A stretch of DNA of 64,000 nt, taken from positions 37,466 to 101,465 of the forward strand of contig JANQMD010000044.1 in the NCBI GenBank assembly GCA_028280265.1, written 5' to 3'. The position numbers and the translations under genes are program-made. This stretch comes from Flavobacteriaceae bacterium. GTDB taxonomy: Bacteria > Bacteroidota > Bacteroidia > Flavobacteriales > Flavobacteriaceae. The notes beneath the pieces were generated by a model. The model searched no databases and was not told the origin of the DNA. It worked only from the letters and a program-made list of their open reading frames with translations. Positions 53,770-62,512 of the stretch are shown piece after piece. Position 1 is the first letter of the stretch, and each line of letters starts with the position of its first letter.

Positions 53770-55080
53770 TTATTTCTGCCTGAAGTAAATGGTAATGGGT
53801 ACGCCATTAAAATCAAAATGCTCTCTCAATTTATTCTCAATGAATCTCTTATAGGGATCCTTCACATACTGAGGTAGGTTGGCAAAGAAAGCAAACTGAG
53901 GAGTACGAGTAGGAAGTTGCGTACAAAACTTAATTTTGATGTACTTTCCTTTGGTAGCGGGAGGAGGGTTCTGCTTGATAATTTCCAACATCGTATCATT
54001 CAACTTACTCGTAGAAATTCGTTTCTTTCTATTTTGAAAAACTTCGACAGCGGTTTCAATCGCCTTAAAAATACGCTGCTTGGTCAAAGCAGAAATAAAG
54101 ACAACGGGAACATCGGTAAAAGGAGCAATCTGCTTTTTGATTTTGGCTTCAAAGTCTCTCATGGTATTGGTTTCCTTTTCGACCAAATCCCACTTATTAA
54201 TCAAAACCACAACCCCTTTTTTATTCTTTTCAGCCAGCCAGAAAATATTTTGATCCTGACTCTCAAAACCTCTGGTAGCATCTACAACTACTATGGCAAC
54301 ATCTGAGTGTTCAATAGCTCTAACGGCACGCATTACGGAATAAAATTCTAGATCTTCTTTTACCTTCGATTTTTTACGAATACCTGCTGTGTCTACGAGA
54401 TTAAATTCAAAGCCAAAGCGATTGTATTTGGTGTCAATAGAGTCTCTGGTAGTTCCTGCAATATTGGTTACAATGTTTCTATCCTCACCAATGAGCGCAT
54501 TGATAAAGGAAGATTTTCCTGCATTGGGTCTCCCAACGACAGCAAATCTAGGCAACTCTTCAGCTTCCTCCTCAGACACTATTTGTTCTGGGATAGCTTC
54601 TGCAATTGCATCGAGTAAATCACCTGTTCCGCTACCATTGATAGATGAGATGGTGTAGTAATCACCCAACCCCAAATTATAAAACTCAACGGCATCTGCA
54701 GTCCTCATGGCATTGTCTACTTTATTTACAGCAATAAGGATGGGTTTGTCTACTTGTCTTAGGATTCCAGCAACCTCATCATCCATCGGTGTAATTCCAT
54801 CTTCAACATCTACCACAAACACAATAATATCAGCTTCATCTATGGCCAATTGAACTTGCTTTCTGATCTCTCCTTCAAAAATATCATCCGATCCCACAAT
54901 ATAACCTCCCGTATCAATTACGGAAAATTCTTTTCCATTCCAATCGGATTTGCCATAATGACGATCACGAGTTACACCGCTCACAGAATCTACAATTGCT
55001 TCCCTTCGTTTGATTAAACGATTGAAGAATGTGGATTTTCCTACATTGGGTCTTCCTACAATGGCAACAATGCTACTCAT
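53770..55080 (-). CDS. der: ribosome biogenesis GTPase Der
   Basis: 436 residues with two tandem GTPase domains: [14 protein letters not shown] (about 8) and [14 protein letters not shown] (about 183), DTGGY and DTAGI switch II segments, NKVD and NKWD specificity motifs. The C-terminal KH-like domain ends [21 protein letters not shown]. Needed for 50S subunit assembly. A TACTTTTG box lies 15 nt upstream. Confidence 0.98.
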   Translation of the reverse strand: MSSIVAIVGRPNVGKSTFFNRLIKRREAIVDSVSGVTRDRHYGKSDWNGKEFSVIDTGGYIVGSDDIFEGEIRKQVQLAIDEADIIVFVVDVEDGITPMDDEVAGILRQVDKPILIAVNKVDNAMRTADAVEFYNLGLGDYYTISSINGSGTGDLLDAIAEAIPEQIVSEEEAEELPRFAVVGRPNAGKSSFINALIGEDRNIVTNIAGTTRDSIDTKYNRFGFEFNLVDTAGIRKKSKVKEDLEFYSVMRAVRAIEHSDVAIVVVDATRGFESQDQNIFWLAEKNKKGVVVLINKWDLVEKETNTMRDFEAKIKKQIAPFTDVPVVFISALTKQRIFKAIETAVEVFQNRKKRISTSKLNDTMLEIIKQNPPPATKGKYIKIKFCTQLPTRTPQFAFFANLPQYVKDPYKRFIENKLREHFDFNGVPITIYFRQK

Positions 55081-55095
55081 GGGTTAAATTTTCGG

Positions 55096-55103
55096 CAAAA
55101 GTA
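55096..55103 (-). promoter_or_regulatory. putative -7 box of der
   Basis: TACTTTTG on the minus strand, the same octamer as upstream of the E2 gene, 15 nt before the der ATG. No clear TTG element. Confidence 0.35.
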
Positions 55104-55194
55104 CATGAATTTTTTCATTTAGTAACTTACAGAAGAAATATACTCATTTGACACAGAAAATAGTTAAATTTCATGGGTTTAGAATAAGAAGATT

Positions 55195-55692
55195 GTGAGT
55201 ACATTCAATCAGGAAATAGTATTAAGACCTCGGTTTGTTTTGCATAGTGGTAAAAGCAAGGAAGAAATTCTGGTGCGTTTTTCCGAAGCTCAGAAACAAA
55301 ATGAGTACCAACTGGTTCTTAAGATTTTAGACGAGCATGTTTTTATGGATATTTCTGCTGAGAAAAGTCACTTTTGGTCTCCGCAGTTGCATTTAGAGAT
55401 TTTAGCAAAAGATCAAGGAGCAGATGTGAAAGGGTTATTTGGGCCAAAGCCACAGGTATGGACATTCTTTATGTTTTTGCATTTTGTGGTGGGAACGGCT
55501 TTTGTAGGAGTCGCCATTTGGTTGTATGTGAATTATTCTCTGGAGAAAAGCTTAGCACTTCCCATTGTTTTGCTAGTGATGCTGCCCATGATTTGGGTAC
55601 TGCTCTACTTTATTGGAAGGTTAGGAAGAGATTTTGGTAAAAAGCAAATGAAAAAACAATATCAATTGTTATTAGACGTGCTAGAGCTATAG
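55195..55692 (+). CDS. hypothetical protein with two membrane segments, GTG start
   Basis: 165 residues beginning at GTG (STFNQEIVLRPRFVLHSGKSKEEILVRF). The N-terminal cytoplasmic part resembles lipid-binding START-like small proteins (strand, then ILKILDEHVFMDISAEKSHFWSPQLHLEI). Two membrane helices follow (about 95-115 and 120-143) and a basic tail. Family unknown to me. Convergent with era. Their stops are directly adjacent. Confidence 0.65.
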   Translation: MSTFNQEIVLRPRFVLHSGKSKEEILVRFSEAQKQNEYQLVLKILDEHVFMDISAEKSHFWSPQLHLEILAKDQGADVKGLFGPKPQVWTFFMFLHFVVGTAFVGVAIWLYVNYSLEKSLALPIVLLVMLPMIWVLLYFIGRLGRDFGKKQMKKQYQLLLDVLEL

Positions 55693-56574
55693 CTAGTCTC
55701 TGTAACCAAATCGTTTTAGTTGATTTTCGCTAGAACGCCAATTTTTATTCACTTTTACAAAGAGGTCTAAAAAGACTTTTTTTCCAAAGAAGTACTCTAA
55801 ATCTTTTCTTGCTTCAGCGCCTACACGCTTAATGGCACTTCCTTTGTGACCTATGATAATTCCTTTTTGAGTATCTCTTTCCACCATAATCACTGAGCGA
55901 ATCTTAATGATGTTTTCTTCTTCTACAAAACTCTCTGTTTCCACCTCAACAGAATAAGGAATCTCTTTTTTGTAGTGTTTCAAAATCTTTTCTCGAATGG
56001 ATTCATTGACAAAAAAGCGTTCTGGTTTGTCTGTAAGCTGATCTTTTGGATAGAAGGGAGGTGCATCAGGTAGCAACTCTATAATTTTATAGAAGACACT
56101 TTCTACATTGAATTTTTCCAATGCAGAAATTACATAGACAAAGGAATTGGGTACCTTGTTTCTCCAGAAATCAATCTTCTGTTTTACTTCTTCTTCGCTA
56201 GATTTATCAATCTTATTAAGGAGAAGTATGACAGGAATTTTGCTGTTGATGATTTTTTGAAAGAATTCTTCATTTTTCAATTCTTTTTCTCCAACTTCTA
56301 CCATGTAAATAAGCACATCTGCATCCTCAAAAGCAGATTTTACAAAATCCATCATGGATTCTTGTAGCTGATAGGCAGGTTTGATAATTCCAGGAGTATC
56401 GGAAAAAACAATCTGATAATCTTCTCCATTGACAATCCCTAAAATACGATGTCTTGTCGTTTGCGCCTTGGACGTAATGATCGAAAGCTTTTCTCCCACT
56501 AGCGCATTCATCAAGGTCGATTTTCCAACGTTGGGATTCCCGATGATGTTTACAAATCCAGCTTTGTGTGTCAT
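55693..56574 (-). CDS. era: GTPase Era
   Basis: 293 residues. G1 GNPNVGKSTLMNAL, G2 TTRHRILG, G3 SDTPGI and G4 NKID form the GTPase, and the C-terminal KH domain includes GIIIGHKGSAIKRVG. It binds the 3' end of 16S rRNA and helps 30S maturation. Located beside the 5' flank of the tRNA gene. Confidence 0.98.
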   Translation of the reverse strand: MTHKAGFVNIIGNPNVGKSTLMNALVGEKLSIITSKAQTTRHRILGIVNGEDYQIVFSDTPGIIKPAYQLQESMMDFVKSAFEDADVLIYMVEVGEKELKNEEFFQKIINSKIPVILLLNKIDKSSEEEVKQKIDFWRNKVPNSFVYVISALEKFNVESVFYKIIELLPDAPPFYPKDQLTDKPERFFVNESIREKILKHYKKEIPYSVEVETESFVEEENIIKIRSVIMVERDTQKGIIIGHKGSAIKRVGAEARKDLEYFFGKKVFLDLFVKVNKNWRSSENQLKRFGYRD

Positions 56575-56714
56575 GTTACAAAGATAGATTGTTTTTGTCT
56601 CTGAGGTTGAGAATTTTGCGAAAGTTATTCTTTTTAAATGATGGAAATCTTGAATAAAATTCGAAAATTTATTTGGTTTGTGAAGTTTATTTCACATATA
56701 TTTGCAATCCAAAT

Positions 56715-56787
56715 CGCGGGATAGAGCAGTAGGCAGCTCGTCGGGCTCATAACCCGAAGGTCGCAGGTTCGAGTCCTGCTCCCGCTA
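56715..56787 (+). tRNA. initiator tRNA-Met (CAT anticodon)
   Basis: A 73-nt cloverleaf: acceptor CGCGGGA/TCCCGCT with an unpaired 1:72 position (C:T), D arm GAGC/GCTC, anticodon arm TCGGG-CTCATAA-CCCGA with three consecutive G-C pairs, T arm GCAGG-TTCGAGT-CCTGC, discriminator A, CCA not encoded. The unpaired first position and the GGG/CCC anticodon stem are initiator hallmarks. The 3' part is a common integration site, and a mobile element follows. Confidence 0.93.
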
Positions 56788-56798
56788 CTTGAAAATGA

Positions 56799-56832
56799 GG
56801 CAGTTACAGCAAAAAGTAACTGTCTTTTTTGT
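56799..56832 (+). terminator. rho-independent terminator after tRNA-Met
   Basis: GGCAGTTAC-AGCAAAAA-GTAACTGTC forms a 9-bp stem (one G-T pair) followed by TTTTTT, 12 nt after the tRNA end. Confidence 0.75.
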
Positions 56833-56836
56833 TTTC

Positions 56837-56857
56837 TGTACAACATATGTACAACAT
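56837..56857. repeat. adjacent direct repeats TGTACAACAT
   Basis: Two perfect copies of TGTACAACAT with an 11-bp period, 50 nt after the tRNA. In this position, at the boundary of a mobile element, they could be recombinase arm-binding sites. Confidence 0.55.
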
Positions 56858-56936
56858 TTTCTGTGTTTTTTTGATGTTTTCTGATCGTATTTGTTTTCAA
56901 AAGCGCTAGTGAAAAATTTGTTTCTCTCTGGATTAG

Positions 56937-56967
56937 TTTGAAAAAATTTGACGTAATTTTAGTTTGG
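56937..56967 (+). promoter_or_regulatory. putative promoter of the KAP NTPase gene
   Basis: TTTG (56937-56940), 19-nt spacer and TAGTTTGG (56960-56967, one mismatch to TAnnTTTG). Transcription would begin about 20 nt before the TTG start codon. Confidence 0.45.
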
Positions 56968-56992
56968 TATTAACCTAACAAGTCATATTAAG

Positions 56993-58444
56993 TTGGAAAT
57001 AGACATCTCGCAAGAACTTTCAAGATTTGAGAAGCATATTAGTGATTCGGACAACTCACGAATTTTTTTCTCAGGAATTTTTGGAATAGGAAAAACATAT
57101 TTTTTGAATGATTTTTTCAAGGATAATGAAAGCTATGAATCCATATTCTTACGCCCAGTAAATTATTCCATAGCTTCAAATGAAGATATTATTGATTACA
57201 TCAAGTACGATATTGCCTTTGAGCTTTTGGGAAAAGGGCTTGAGAAAGGGCTTGAGTTCGAAAAATCCTCAATCTCAAACTACTTGGCATCTGAGTATTA
57301 TATCAGGGAAAATCCATTAGAAGTGATTTCGATTTTAGCAAAGATGTCGGGTAAAATTGGAAAACCCATCTCAAATATTGTTAATGGGTTTAAAGAGCTA
57401 AAAGAAAATATTGAAAAATATAAAGCAGAAGTTGAAATTGACCAAAAACAAGAGCTGATTACTTTTTTAGAGGAGCATACTGAAAAGGAAGGCTCAATTT
57501 ATCACGAGAATCGTTTTACAGAATTGATTGCACTTCTTATCAGATCACTGAAGTTAGAAGAAGGAGAATCTAAAAAAGAAACGGTACTTATTATTGATGA
57601 CTTAGATAGGTTAGACCCAGAACATATTTTTAGGATTCTCAATGTGTTTGCTTGTCATTTTGATCTGGGCAGATCTGATGAAAATAAGTTTGGATTTGAT
57701 AAAATAATTGTGGTTGGTGATGCTGAGAATATCAGAAATATTTTTCATGCCAAATATGGGATTAATACTGATTTTAATGGCTATATAGATAAATTTTTCA
57801 GTACTGAGATTTACAATTATGATAACAAGTCGGTTTTGAAAGGGCACTTATCTGAATACCTTCCAAAACTTAAAGTTGGACAAGCCCTACATTTGGGGAG
57901 CTCAAGAAGCATTTACTATATATTGCTTCAGACTATTCTAAGAGACTTGATAGATTATGATCTATTAAATCTTAGAACAATGAAGACCTCTTTTGAAAAA
58001 CATCACAATCTTGAACATTTTAGTTTTATAGTTGGAAGTAACTTTAAGAGCTTGTCAAGCGATGAGGTTGTAATGATTCGATTATTTGGCCTTCTGAAAA
58101 GTATTTATGGCTCGATAACAGCTTTGGATTTAGCCTTAGAGAAACTGTCAAAAAGAAGACCTTTTAGGTCGATAGATTCCGATATTTTGGAACCAGTATT
58201 GTGTCTATTAGATTGTAAAAAGCATAAAGGAGAATCTAAAAAAGAAACACACACTTTCAAGAATAATCTACTCAACATCAAGATAGAATATTCTCTAGAT
58301 AAGTCAAATTACCTTCTAAATCTTAGAATCAAAAAAATATCTTATTTGGATGATCCAGAAAAGGAAATGGAGATTTTTCCATTTGCTCCATTTTTATATT
58401 TAACCTTTCAAGAATATTTAGGAATCGAAAAGTTTGAATATTGA
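56993..58444 (+). CDS. KAP family P-loop NTPase
   Basis: 483 residues, starting at TTG (EIDISQELSRF). KAP-type STAND-like ATPase: Walker A GIFGIGKTYF (about 28), a helical insert (about 90-170), Walker B TVLIIDDLDRLDPEHI (about 198) followed by the ARCEIDLDR-like FDKIIVVGDAENIR segment. No membrane helices are evident, unlike many KAP proteins. KAP NTPases occur on mobile elements and several act in phage exclusion. As the first cargo gene beyond the tRNA it is a good defence candidate, but no effector domain is visible in its C-terminal third (about 300-483). Confidence 0.82.
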   Translation: MEIDISQELSRFEKHISDSDNSRIFFSGIFGIGKTYFLNDFFKDNESYESIFLRPVNYSIASNEDIIDYIKYDIAFELLGKGLEKGLEFEKSSISNYLASEYYIRENPLEVISILAKMSGKIGKPISNIVNGFKELKENIEKYKAEVEIDQKQELITFLEEHTEKEGSIYHENRFTELIALLIRSLKLEEGESKKETVLIIDDLDRLDPEHIFRILNVFACHFDLGRSDENKFGFDKIIVVGDAENIRNIFHAKYGINTDFNGYIDKFFSTEIYNYDNKSVLKGHLSEYLPKLKVGQALHLGSSRSIYYILLQTILRDLIDYDLLNLRTMKTSFEKHHNLEHFSFIVGSNFKSLSSDEVVMIRLFGLLKSIYGSITALDLALEKLSKRRPFRSIDSDILEPVLCLLDCKKHKGESKKETHTFKNNLLNIKIEYSLDKSNYLLNLRIKKISYLDDPEKEMEIFPFAPFLYLTFQEYLGIEKFEY

Positions 58445-58506
58445 TATGAAAAACATCTCAGTTTCTCATAGCTCTGAATGCACTTATTGAAATATAAAGT
58501 AAGTTT

Positions 58507-58914
58507 TTACCGCTCTAACTCATCATCTCTTTCTTGATCTAGTAGATTTTTGAATCTGTTGACACCTTGATAGTGTTTTTTTATCAGTTCAGGTTTTCTT
58601 TTCAGAATGTTTTTCATATCGGTAACAAAATCTTCAATAGATGCTAAATGGTCAAAGTGGGTATAATCTTTGTCAAGTATAAAGTCAGATCGGTTTTTAG
58701 GATCGGTGATGAGGAGGCAACCAGTAAATTCACTAATCCAGTTTCCAGTAAAATGGTTGAGTGTTTGATTTATCATATAAAACACCTCTCGATCATTTTT
58801 GTTTTCCAATGGGAAAAACAGTGCTTCAGCAGGTGATATTCCAAACTCTTTTTGGATATAATCTCGTACATTTCCCACTGTTATTTCTGTATTTTTTTGA
58901 GTTGAATTTTTCAT
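58507..58914 (-). CDS. hypothetical mobile-element protein ending in DDELER
   Basis: 135 residues, soluble (TVGNVRDYIQKEFGISPAEALFFPLENKNDREVFYMINQTLNHFTG). No recognised domain. Last gene of a nine-gene minus-strand mobilisation operon and convergent with the KAP gene. Its C-terminus ERDDELER closely resembles those of the two preceding small proteins, although the rest of the sequences is unrelated. Confidence 0.65.
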   Translation of the reverse strand: MKNSTQKNTEITVGNVRDYIQKEFGISPAEALFFPLENKNDREVFYMINQTLNHFTGNWISEFTGCLLITDPKNRSDFILDKDYTHFDHLASIEDFVTDMKNILKRKPELIKKHYQGVNRFKNLLDQERDDELER

Positions 58915-58926
58915 AAAAAAATAGTT

Positions 58927-59193
58927 TTATCGTTCTAAATCATCATCAAAACCCTCACGGGATTTTTGTTTGCTTTTTCCAAAAAGCTGCCTTGCTCTCT
59001 CACGTTTCTCCAATCCCTGCATAAACCCCTCCAACCGTGCTCTCATTCTTCTGTAGTTTTTAGCACTTGGACTGATAGATTTGTACTTCCTCTTATAGGC
59101 TTCAATACTTTCTACTGGACAAAAAATAGCCTCCAAATACCCCTCGTCCCGTTCTTGCTGTAGAATAGTTTCTTTTGGTTTATCCCAGATCAT
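58927..59193 (-). CDS. hypothetical mobile-element protein ending in DDDLER
   Basis: 88 residues, basic and helical (YRRMRARLEGFMQGLEKRERARQLFGKSKQKSREGFDDDLER). No known domain. Its ATG lies five bases after the stop of the 90-residue gene and its stop 12 bases before the next start, so it is tightly coupled. The basic helix suggests nucleic-acid or protein binding. Confidence 0.65.
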   Translation of the reverse strand: MIWDKPKETILQQERDEGYLEAIFCPVESIEAYKRKYKSISPSAKNYRRMRARLEGFMQGLEKRERARQLFGKSKQKSREGFDDDLER

Positions 59194-59198
59194 ACCCG

Positions 59199-59471
59199 TT
59201 ATCTTTCTAAATCCTCATCCCGCTCACGGACCCGATTAAACTCCCGGATCATTTTGAGCTTGTTTTTTTGTTGATTTTTATCAAGCTTTTGCAATACAAA
59301 TGCCTTGTCCATTTTATATTGATCTCTACCGAGCTTCAAAGGACCTTTGATATGAGTGGGTAAGTTTTTCACCTTCAAAATCATTTGAAGCAATTCTGGC
59401 TCATGCTGTTGCAACCTAGCTCCTCTGTTAAATAGCCAAATTTCACGCTCTTGTTCATTGTTAAATTTCAT
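59199..59471 (-). CDS. hypothetical mobile-element protein ending in DEDLER
   Basis: 90 residues, charged and helical (NEQEREIWLFNRGARLQQHEPELLQMILKVKNLP), ending RERDEDLER. No known domain. Situated 12 nt behind the HTH gene and coupled to the following small gene. Confidence 0.65.
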   Translation of the reverse strand: MKFNNEQEREIWLFNRGARLQQHEPELLQMILKVKNLPTHIKGPLKLGRDQYKMDKAFVLQKLDKNQQKNKLKMIREFNRVRERDEDLER

Positions 59472-59483
59472 AATGCTTCCCTT

Positions 59484-59753
59484 TTAAAATTTCTGAATCT
59501 TACTTTGTAAAAACTCTTCGATACTGGGTCTGTAGTAAAGTATGAGCTTACGCGATACCTGACTATGGCGAATCGGATTGTCAGGATCGTCTCTGTATTT
59601 GGCCAGTGTAGTTTTGCTGGATATCCCAAGTTCTTCTAAGGCCTTTTCAGCCGATATCCAATCGTTTTGTTCTTGTTTTTGTCCATCGATGTAGGTAATA
59701 ACCCTGTCGATCAAATCAAAAAAAGCTTCTTCGTCTAAACAGATTACTTGCAT
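59484..59753 (-). CDS. helix-turn-helix (MerR/HTH_17-like) mobile-element protein
   Basis: 89 residues. After a short helical start comes WISAEKALEELGISSKTTLAKYRDDPDNPIRHSQVSRKLILYYRPSIEEFL, the HTH_17/excisionase-like domain typical of Bacteroidota mobile elements. Likely a DNA-binding excision or transfer regulator. Three bases downstream of the 76-residue gene. Confidence 0.8.
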   Translation of the reverse strand: MQVICLDEEAFFDLIDRVITYIDGQKQEQNDWISAEKALEELGISSKTTLAKYRDDPDNPIRHSQVSRKLILYYRPSIEEFLQSKIQKF

Positions 59754-59756
59754 ATC

Positions 59757-59987
59757 TTACTGATTTTGATTTGCACTGGTTTGACTCATACTCTCAAAGA
59801 CTGCATGAAGGCTTTTGAGCAAATAAGATGTAATGGTCACAAAAAGCCAAAAGGTTGACCTTAAAAGAGCTCCTGAGATTTTCAGGCTTCCAAAGATCAC
59901 TGGAAATAAGAATCCCGTGAAAACTTGCGGAATTGTCCTTACGGTTCTGCTCACAAAATGTGAGTTTCTAGTATTGGGTGTTGTCAT
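59757..59987 (-). CDS. small membrane-associated protein of the mobilisation operon
   Basis: 76 residues with a hydrophobic central stretch (VFTGFLFPVIFGSLKISGALLRSTFWLFVTITSYLL) long enough for one or two membrane passes. No family recognised. With the next protein it precedes the small orphan genes and follows the coupling protein. Confidence 0.6.
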   Translation of the reverse strand: MTTPNTRNSHFVSRTVRTIPQVFTGFLFPVIFGSLKISGALLRSTFWLFVTITSYLLKSLHAVFESMSQTSANQNQ

Positions 59988-60015
59988 AATTTTGTGTTTT
60001 TAAGATTGATTTTGT

Positions 60016-60255
60016 TTAGAATCTTCGCCGAAATGGCCAAGAAATAAGTTGTATGATCCCATTTATAAAGGACTTTAGGATAACACCGATAAGTTTGAGG
60101 ATTCCATTTACCAATGACCAAAAACCTTTTATCAGAAAACCAAAGGTTTCAGAGAAAACTTGATCAACAATGCGATAAAATCCACCAAAGAATTTTTTCA
60201 TAATGGGGCGAAATATCCATGTCAAAAGGACAATGGAAAGAATAATGGCAAACAT
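60016..60255 (-). CDS. small membrane/amphipathic protein behind the coupling protein
   Basis: 79 residues: a clear N-terminal membrane helix (FAIILSIVLLTWIF) then repeated amphipathic segments (FGFLIKGFWSLVNGILKLIGVILKSFINGIIQLISW) and a basic end. Five bases after the coupling protein stop, so co-translated with it. May assist membrane placement of the coupling protein. That is inference from position. Confidence 0.65.
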   Translation of the reverse strand: MFAIILSIVLLTWIFRPIMKKFFGGFYRIVDQVFSETFGFLIKGFWSLVNGILKLIGVILKSFINGIIQLISWPFRRRF

Positions 60256-60260
60256 GCGTT

Positions 60261-61610
60261 TTAGTTTTTTGTTCTACGTTTTAATGTTCTGTTATTGAAA
60301 TACGGCGTCATACGCACAAGCATGGGCTTATGGTTGATATGCACCACGATGGCTCTGCCGTCCTTTAACCTCCTTACTTCATCTGGAGTAAGTAATTGTC
60401 TTCCCACTCTGTATCGGGGATTGTCGGGGGCAAAAAAATCCTTTTGAGTCTGGCTGTAAAGCTCGGTAGCATTACCAAGCATGTCAGAGACCAAACGACA
60501 AGTCTGTAGGCTCAGTCCTGGTAAAAAAACTTTGGTAGCACAGTTCTGAAAAATGGTTCTTGTCTGGGTAGGATTATAGATCTCTTCCAATTGCTCATAA
60601 GACTGTAGCATCAGATGCAATCCAACATTCCTACGGCGTATGGTAGATATAATCGCCGTGAAATTTGGAATCTTATAGCTGCTAAACTCGTCTAAAAAGC
60701 AGTGTACTGGCTGAGAACCCCCTTCCATCAGATAGTGAAATAACTGGTGAAATAATAATGCCCAAAAGGCTCGGTTGTATGGAATCATATCCTCTCGCTG
60801 ACTTAAAAAAAGAACCGTTTTTCTTTCTCGAAGCTCAGAAAAATGAAAGCTGTTACGCGAGCAGATACGCTGCATCACAGGGTCACTAAAACTGTAAAGA
60901 CAAGATTTTACCGTTGCCAATATGCTCTGCCTTACCTTGAAGCTGTTGGCGTTAAAGGCTGCATATTCCTCAGAGGTCTGAGGATCATTTTCAAAAGCAG
61001 ATTCGATCAAGGCATCAACATGTTCTTGAGAACTGGGATTGAACTTGTTAATCAGATGCGCTAGTAAATAAAGTGTTCGGTTTTGAGGGGGTACCTTTTT
61101 AGCCATGGCAAAGATCACTACAGTCAAAATCATCACGGCCGATTCCGACCAGAATGGGTCTGAAGTATTCTGCTTATAAACTCCCTCTACCAGGGCTTGT
61201 GCCATGTGGCGAGCTTCATTCTTGTTAGTCACAAAAAGTAATGGATTGATTGACTCGCTTTCTTCAGGGTGATTTAAATCAATCTTTCGAGGTAAAAAAC
61301 CCATCTTTCTAAGATAGGAGCCACAATTTTGGTAGAGATCACCCGAAGGGTCAAAAAACACCAATCCTACTGGGTCTTTCCAAGGTCTTAGAGCGTTGTT
61401 GTACGCAAATGCGGTACTCTTAGTCATTCCACTAGGACCAATAATCACACTATGCATGGTGCTTTTATCCAAAGTGAGTCGAAGATCATTTGCCAGATAG
61501 ATTCCTTTATTGCTGGGTTTTAAAACCTTTCGGATTTCCCAAGAATTGGCAAAAGCACTACTTCCATGAGAATTCTTTTTATCTGCATTTTGAAAAAAAT
61601 GTTCCATCAT
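60261..61610 (-). CDS. VirD4/TraG-type conjugative coupling protein
   Basis: 449 residues. Walker A variant VIIGPSGMTKSTAFAYN (about 57), GLVFFDPSGDLYQN, Walker B VHCFLDEFSSYKIPNF (about 270) and the TraM-recognition-type end with MLQSYEQLEEIY. No N-terminal membrane helices are present, so it is the soluble type seen in mobilizable elements, or is helped by the adjacent small membrane protein. It would pass the relaxase-DNA complex to a type IV secretion system that must be supplied from elsewhere. Its start overlaps the relaxase stop. Confidence 0.88.
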   Translation of the reverse strand: MMEHFFQNADKKNSHGSSAFANSWEIRKVLKPSNKGIYLANDLRLTLDKSTMHSVIIGPSGMTKSTAFAYNNALRPWKDPVGLVFFDPSGDLYQNCGSYLRKMGFLPRKIDLNHPEESESINPLLFVTNKNEARHMAQALVEGVYKQNTSDPFWSESAVMILTVVIFAMAKKVPPQNRTLYLLAHLINKFNPSSQEHVDALIESAFENDPQTSEEYAAFNANSFKVRQSILATVKSCLYSFSDPVMQRICSRNSFHFSELRERKTVLFLSQREDMIPYNRAFWALLFHQLFHYLMEGGSQPVHCFLDEFSSYKIPNFTAIISTIRRRNVGLHLMLQSYEQLEEIYNPTQTRTIFQNCATKVFLPGLSLQTCRLVSDMLGNATELYSQTQKDFFAPDNPRYRVGRQLLTPDEVRRLKDGRAIVVHINHKPMLVRMTPYFNNRTLKRRTKN

Positions 61611-62512
61611 CGTTCTAGGGTTATAGATTTACTTTGCTCCAGAGATTTTTCTCTGAGCTTTTCCATTTCATAAGCTCTGACAAACCTGCTTAGGTGATTC
61701 AAATCATCAATGGCAAGTCGCCTGTAGGTATATTTCTTACCCGATGGAGTGATAATCCCTCTGGGCTTGTCGCGATACAAATAGGGTTTGAGGTCAGTTT
61801 GTCTTTCCAAAGCGTATAAAAAACTTTCCCTGCTAGGATGTTTTTTTGCAATGGTATAAAGACGATGTCTCAGGCTTTCCAAAACAGAAGCATCCCCTCT
61901 TTTTTTTGCCCTGTAACTTCCATCGGGGTGTCTCAGTTTTTCAGGGAGTGTCACTTCAATTTCGCCAAGAATTTTTTTCTGATTTCGTTTCAAGCCTGGC
62001 AAATAAAGCAGTGATTTGTCTAAATGAGGAAAATGATCTCGCTGAAACTCGTTCATCTCTATTTGCAAATCCCGAAGTGCAGCTTTGGAAATTCTTCTGT
62101 TTTTTCCACTACCTCGCTCCGAGGCTGAAAACGCACAGTGCAAATGCCAGTTGTCAGTGTCTCTATGTACCGTGATAAAAGACAGAGCTCTATCTCCGTC
62201 GTATAACTGATAGAATTTTTTGGCAAAGGTCAGCAGTGTCTCATTATCCAGAAATTTACGCTCATCTGGATGCCATGAGAGTACGATGTGGTAAGCAGCC
62301 ACTTGTTTTCCCCTTCGTTTTTTAATCAGCTTATTGTTTTCCACAAAATGCCTAGAAACCCCCTTTGCAGTTGTCTCACCTGGAATATTGGTCAGGATAA
62401 AATCGGTATTGGCAGCTAAGTATTCCTTGCCTTGATTTACGTACTGAATCAGTTGGTGCAAGGCAGGACGCTTAGAGGAACGTGTTAAAAATTTAATCAG
62501 CATCATTAGCAA
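61607..62512 (-). CDS. relaxase/mobilization nuclease (MOBP-like)
   Basis: 301 residues. The histidine motif FITVHRDTDNWHLHCAFS (about 112) is the metal-binding HxDxxNxHxH signature of MOBP-type relaxases. The N-terminal region with LHQLIQYVNQGKEY may hold the catalytic tyrosine. Nicks oriT and pilots the strand. Its first codons overlap the MobC-like gene by 20 bases and its end overlaps the coupling protein. Ends in TLER, similar to the small proteins downstream. Start among Met1, Met3 and Met4 is uncertain. Confidence 0.88.
   Translation of the reverse strand: MLMMLIKFLTRSSKRPALHQLIQYVNQGKEYLAANTDFILTNIPGETTAKGVSRHFVENNKLIKKRRGKQVAAYHIVLSWHPDERKFLDNETLLTFAKKFYQLYDGDRALSFITVHRDTDNWHLHCAFSASERGSGKNRRISKAALRDLQIEMNEFQRDHFPHLDKSLLYLPGLKRNQKKILGEIEVTLPEKLRHPDGSYRAKKRGDASVLESLRHRLYTIAKKHPSRESFLYALERQTDLKPYLYRDKPRGIITPSGKKYTYRRLAIDDLNHLSRFVRAYEMEKLREKSLEQSKSITLER

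Noticed and set aside
56634-56900. 88-residue minus-strand ORF over the tRNA (SSSGSRTRTCDLRVMSP)
   Set aside because: It is the antisense translation of tRNA-Met and its terminator, a well-known spurious ORF type.
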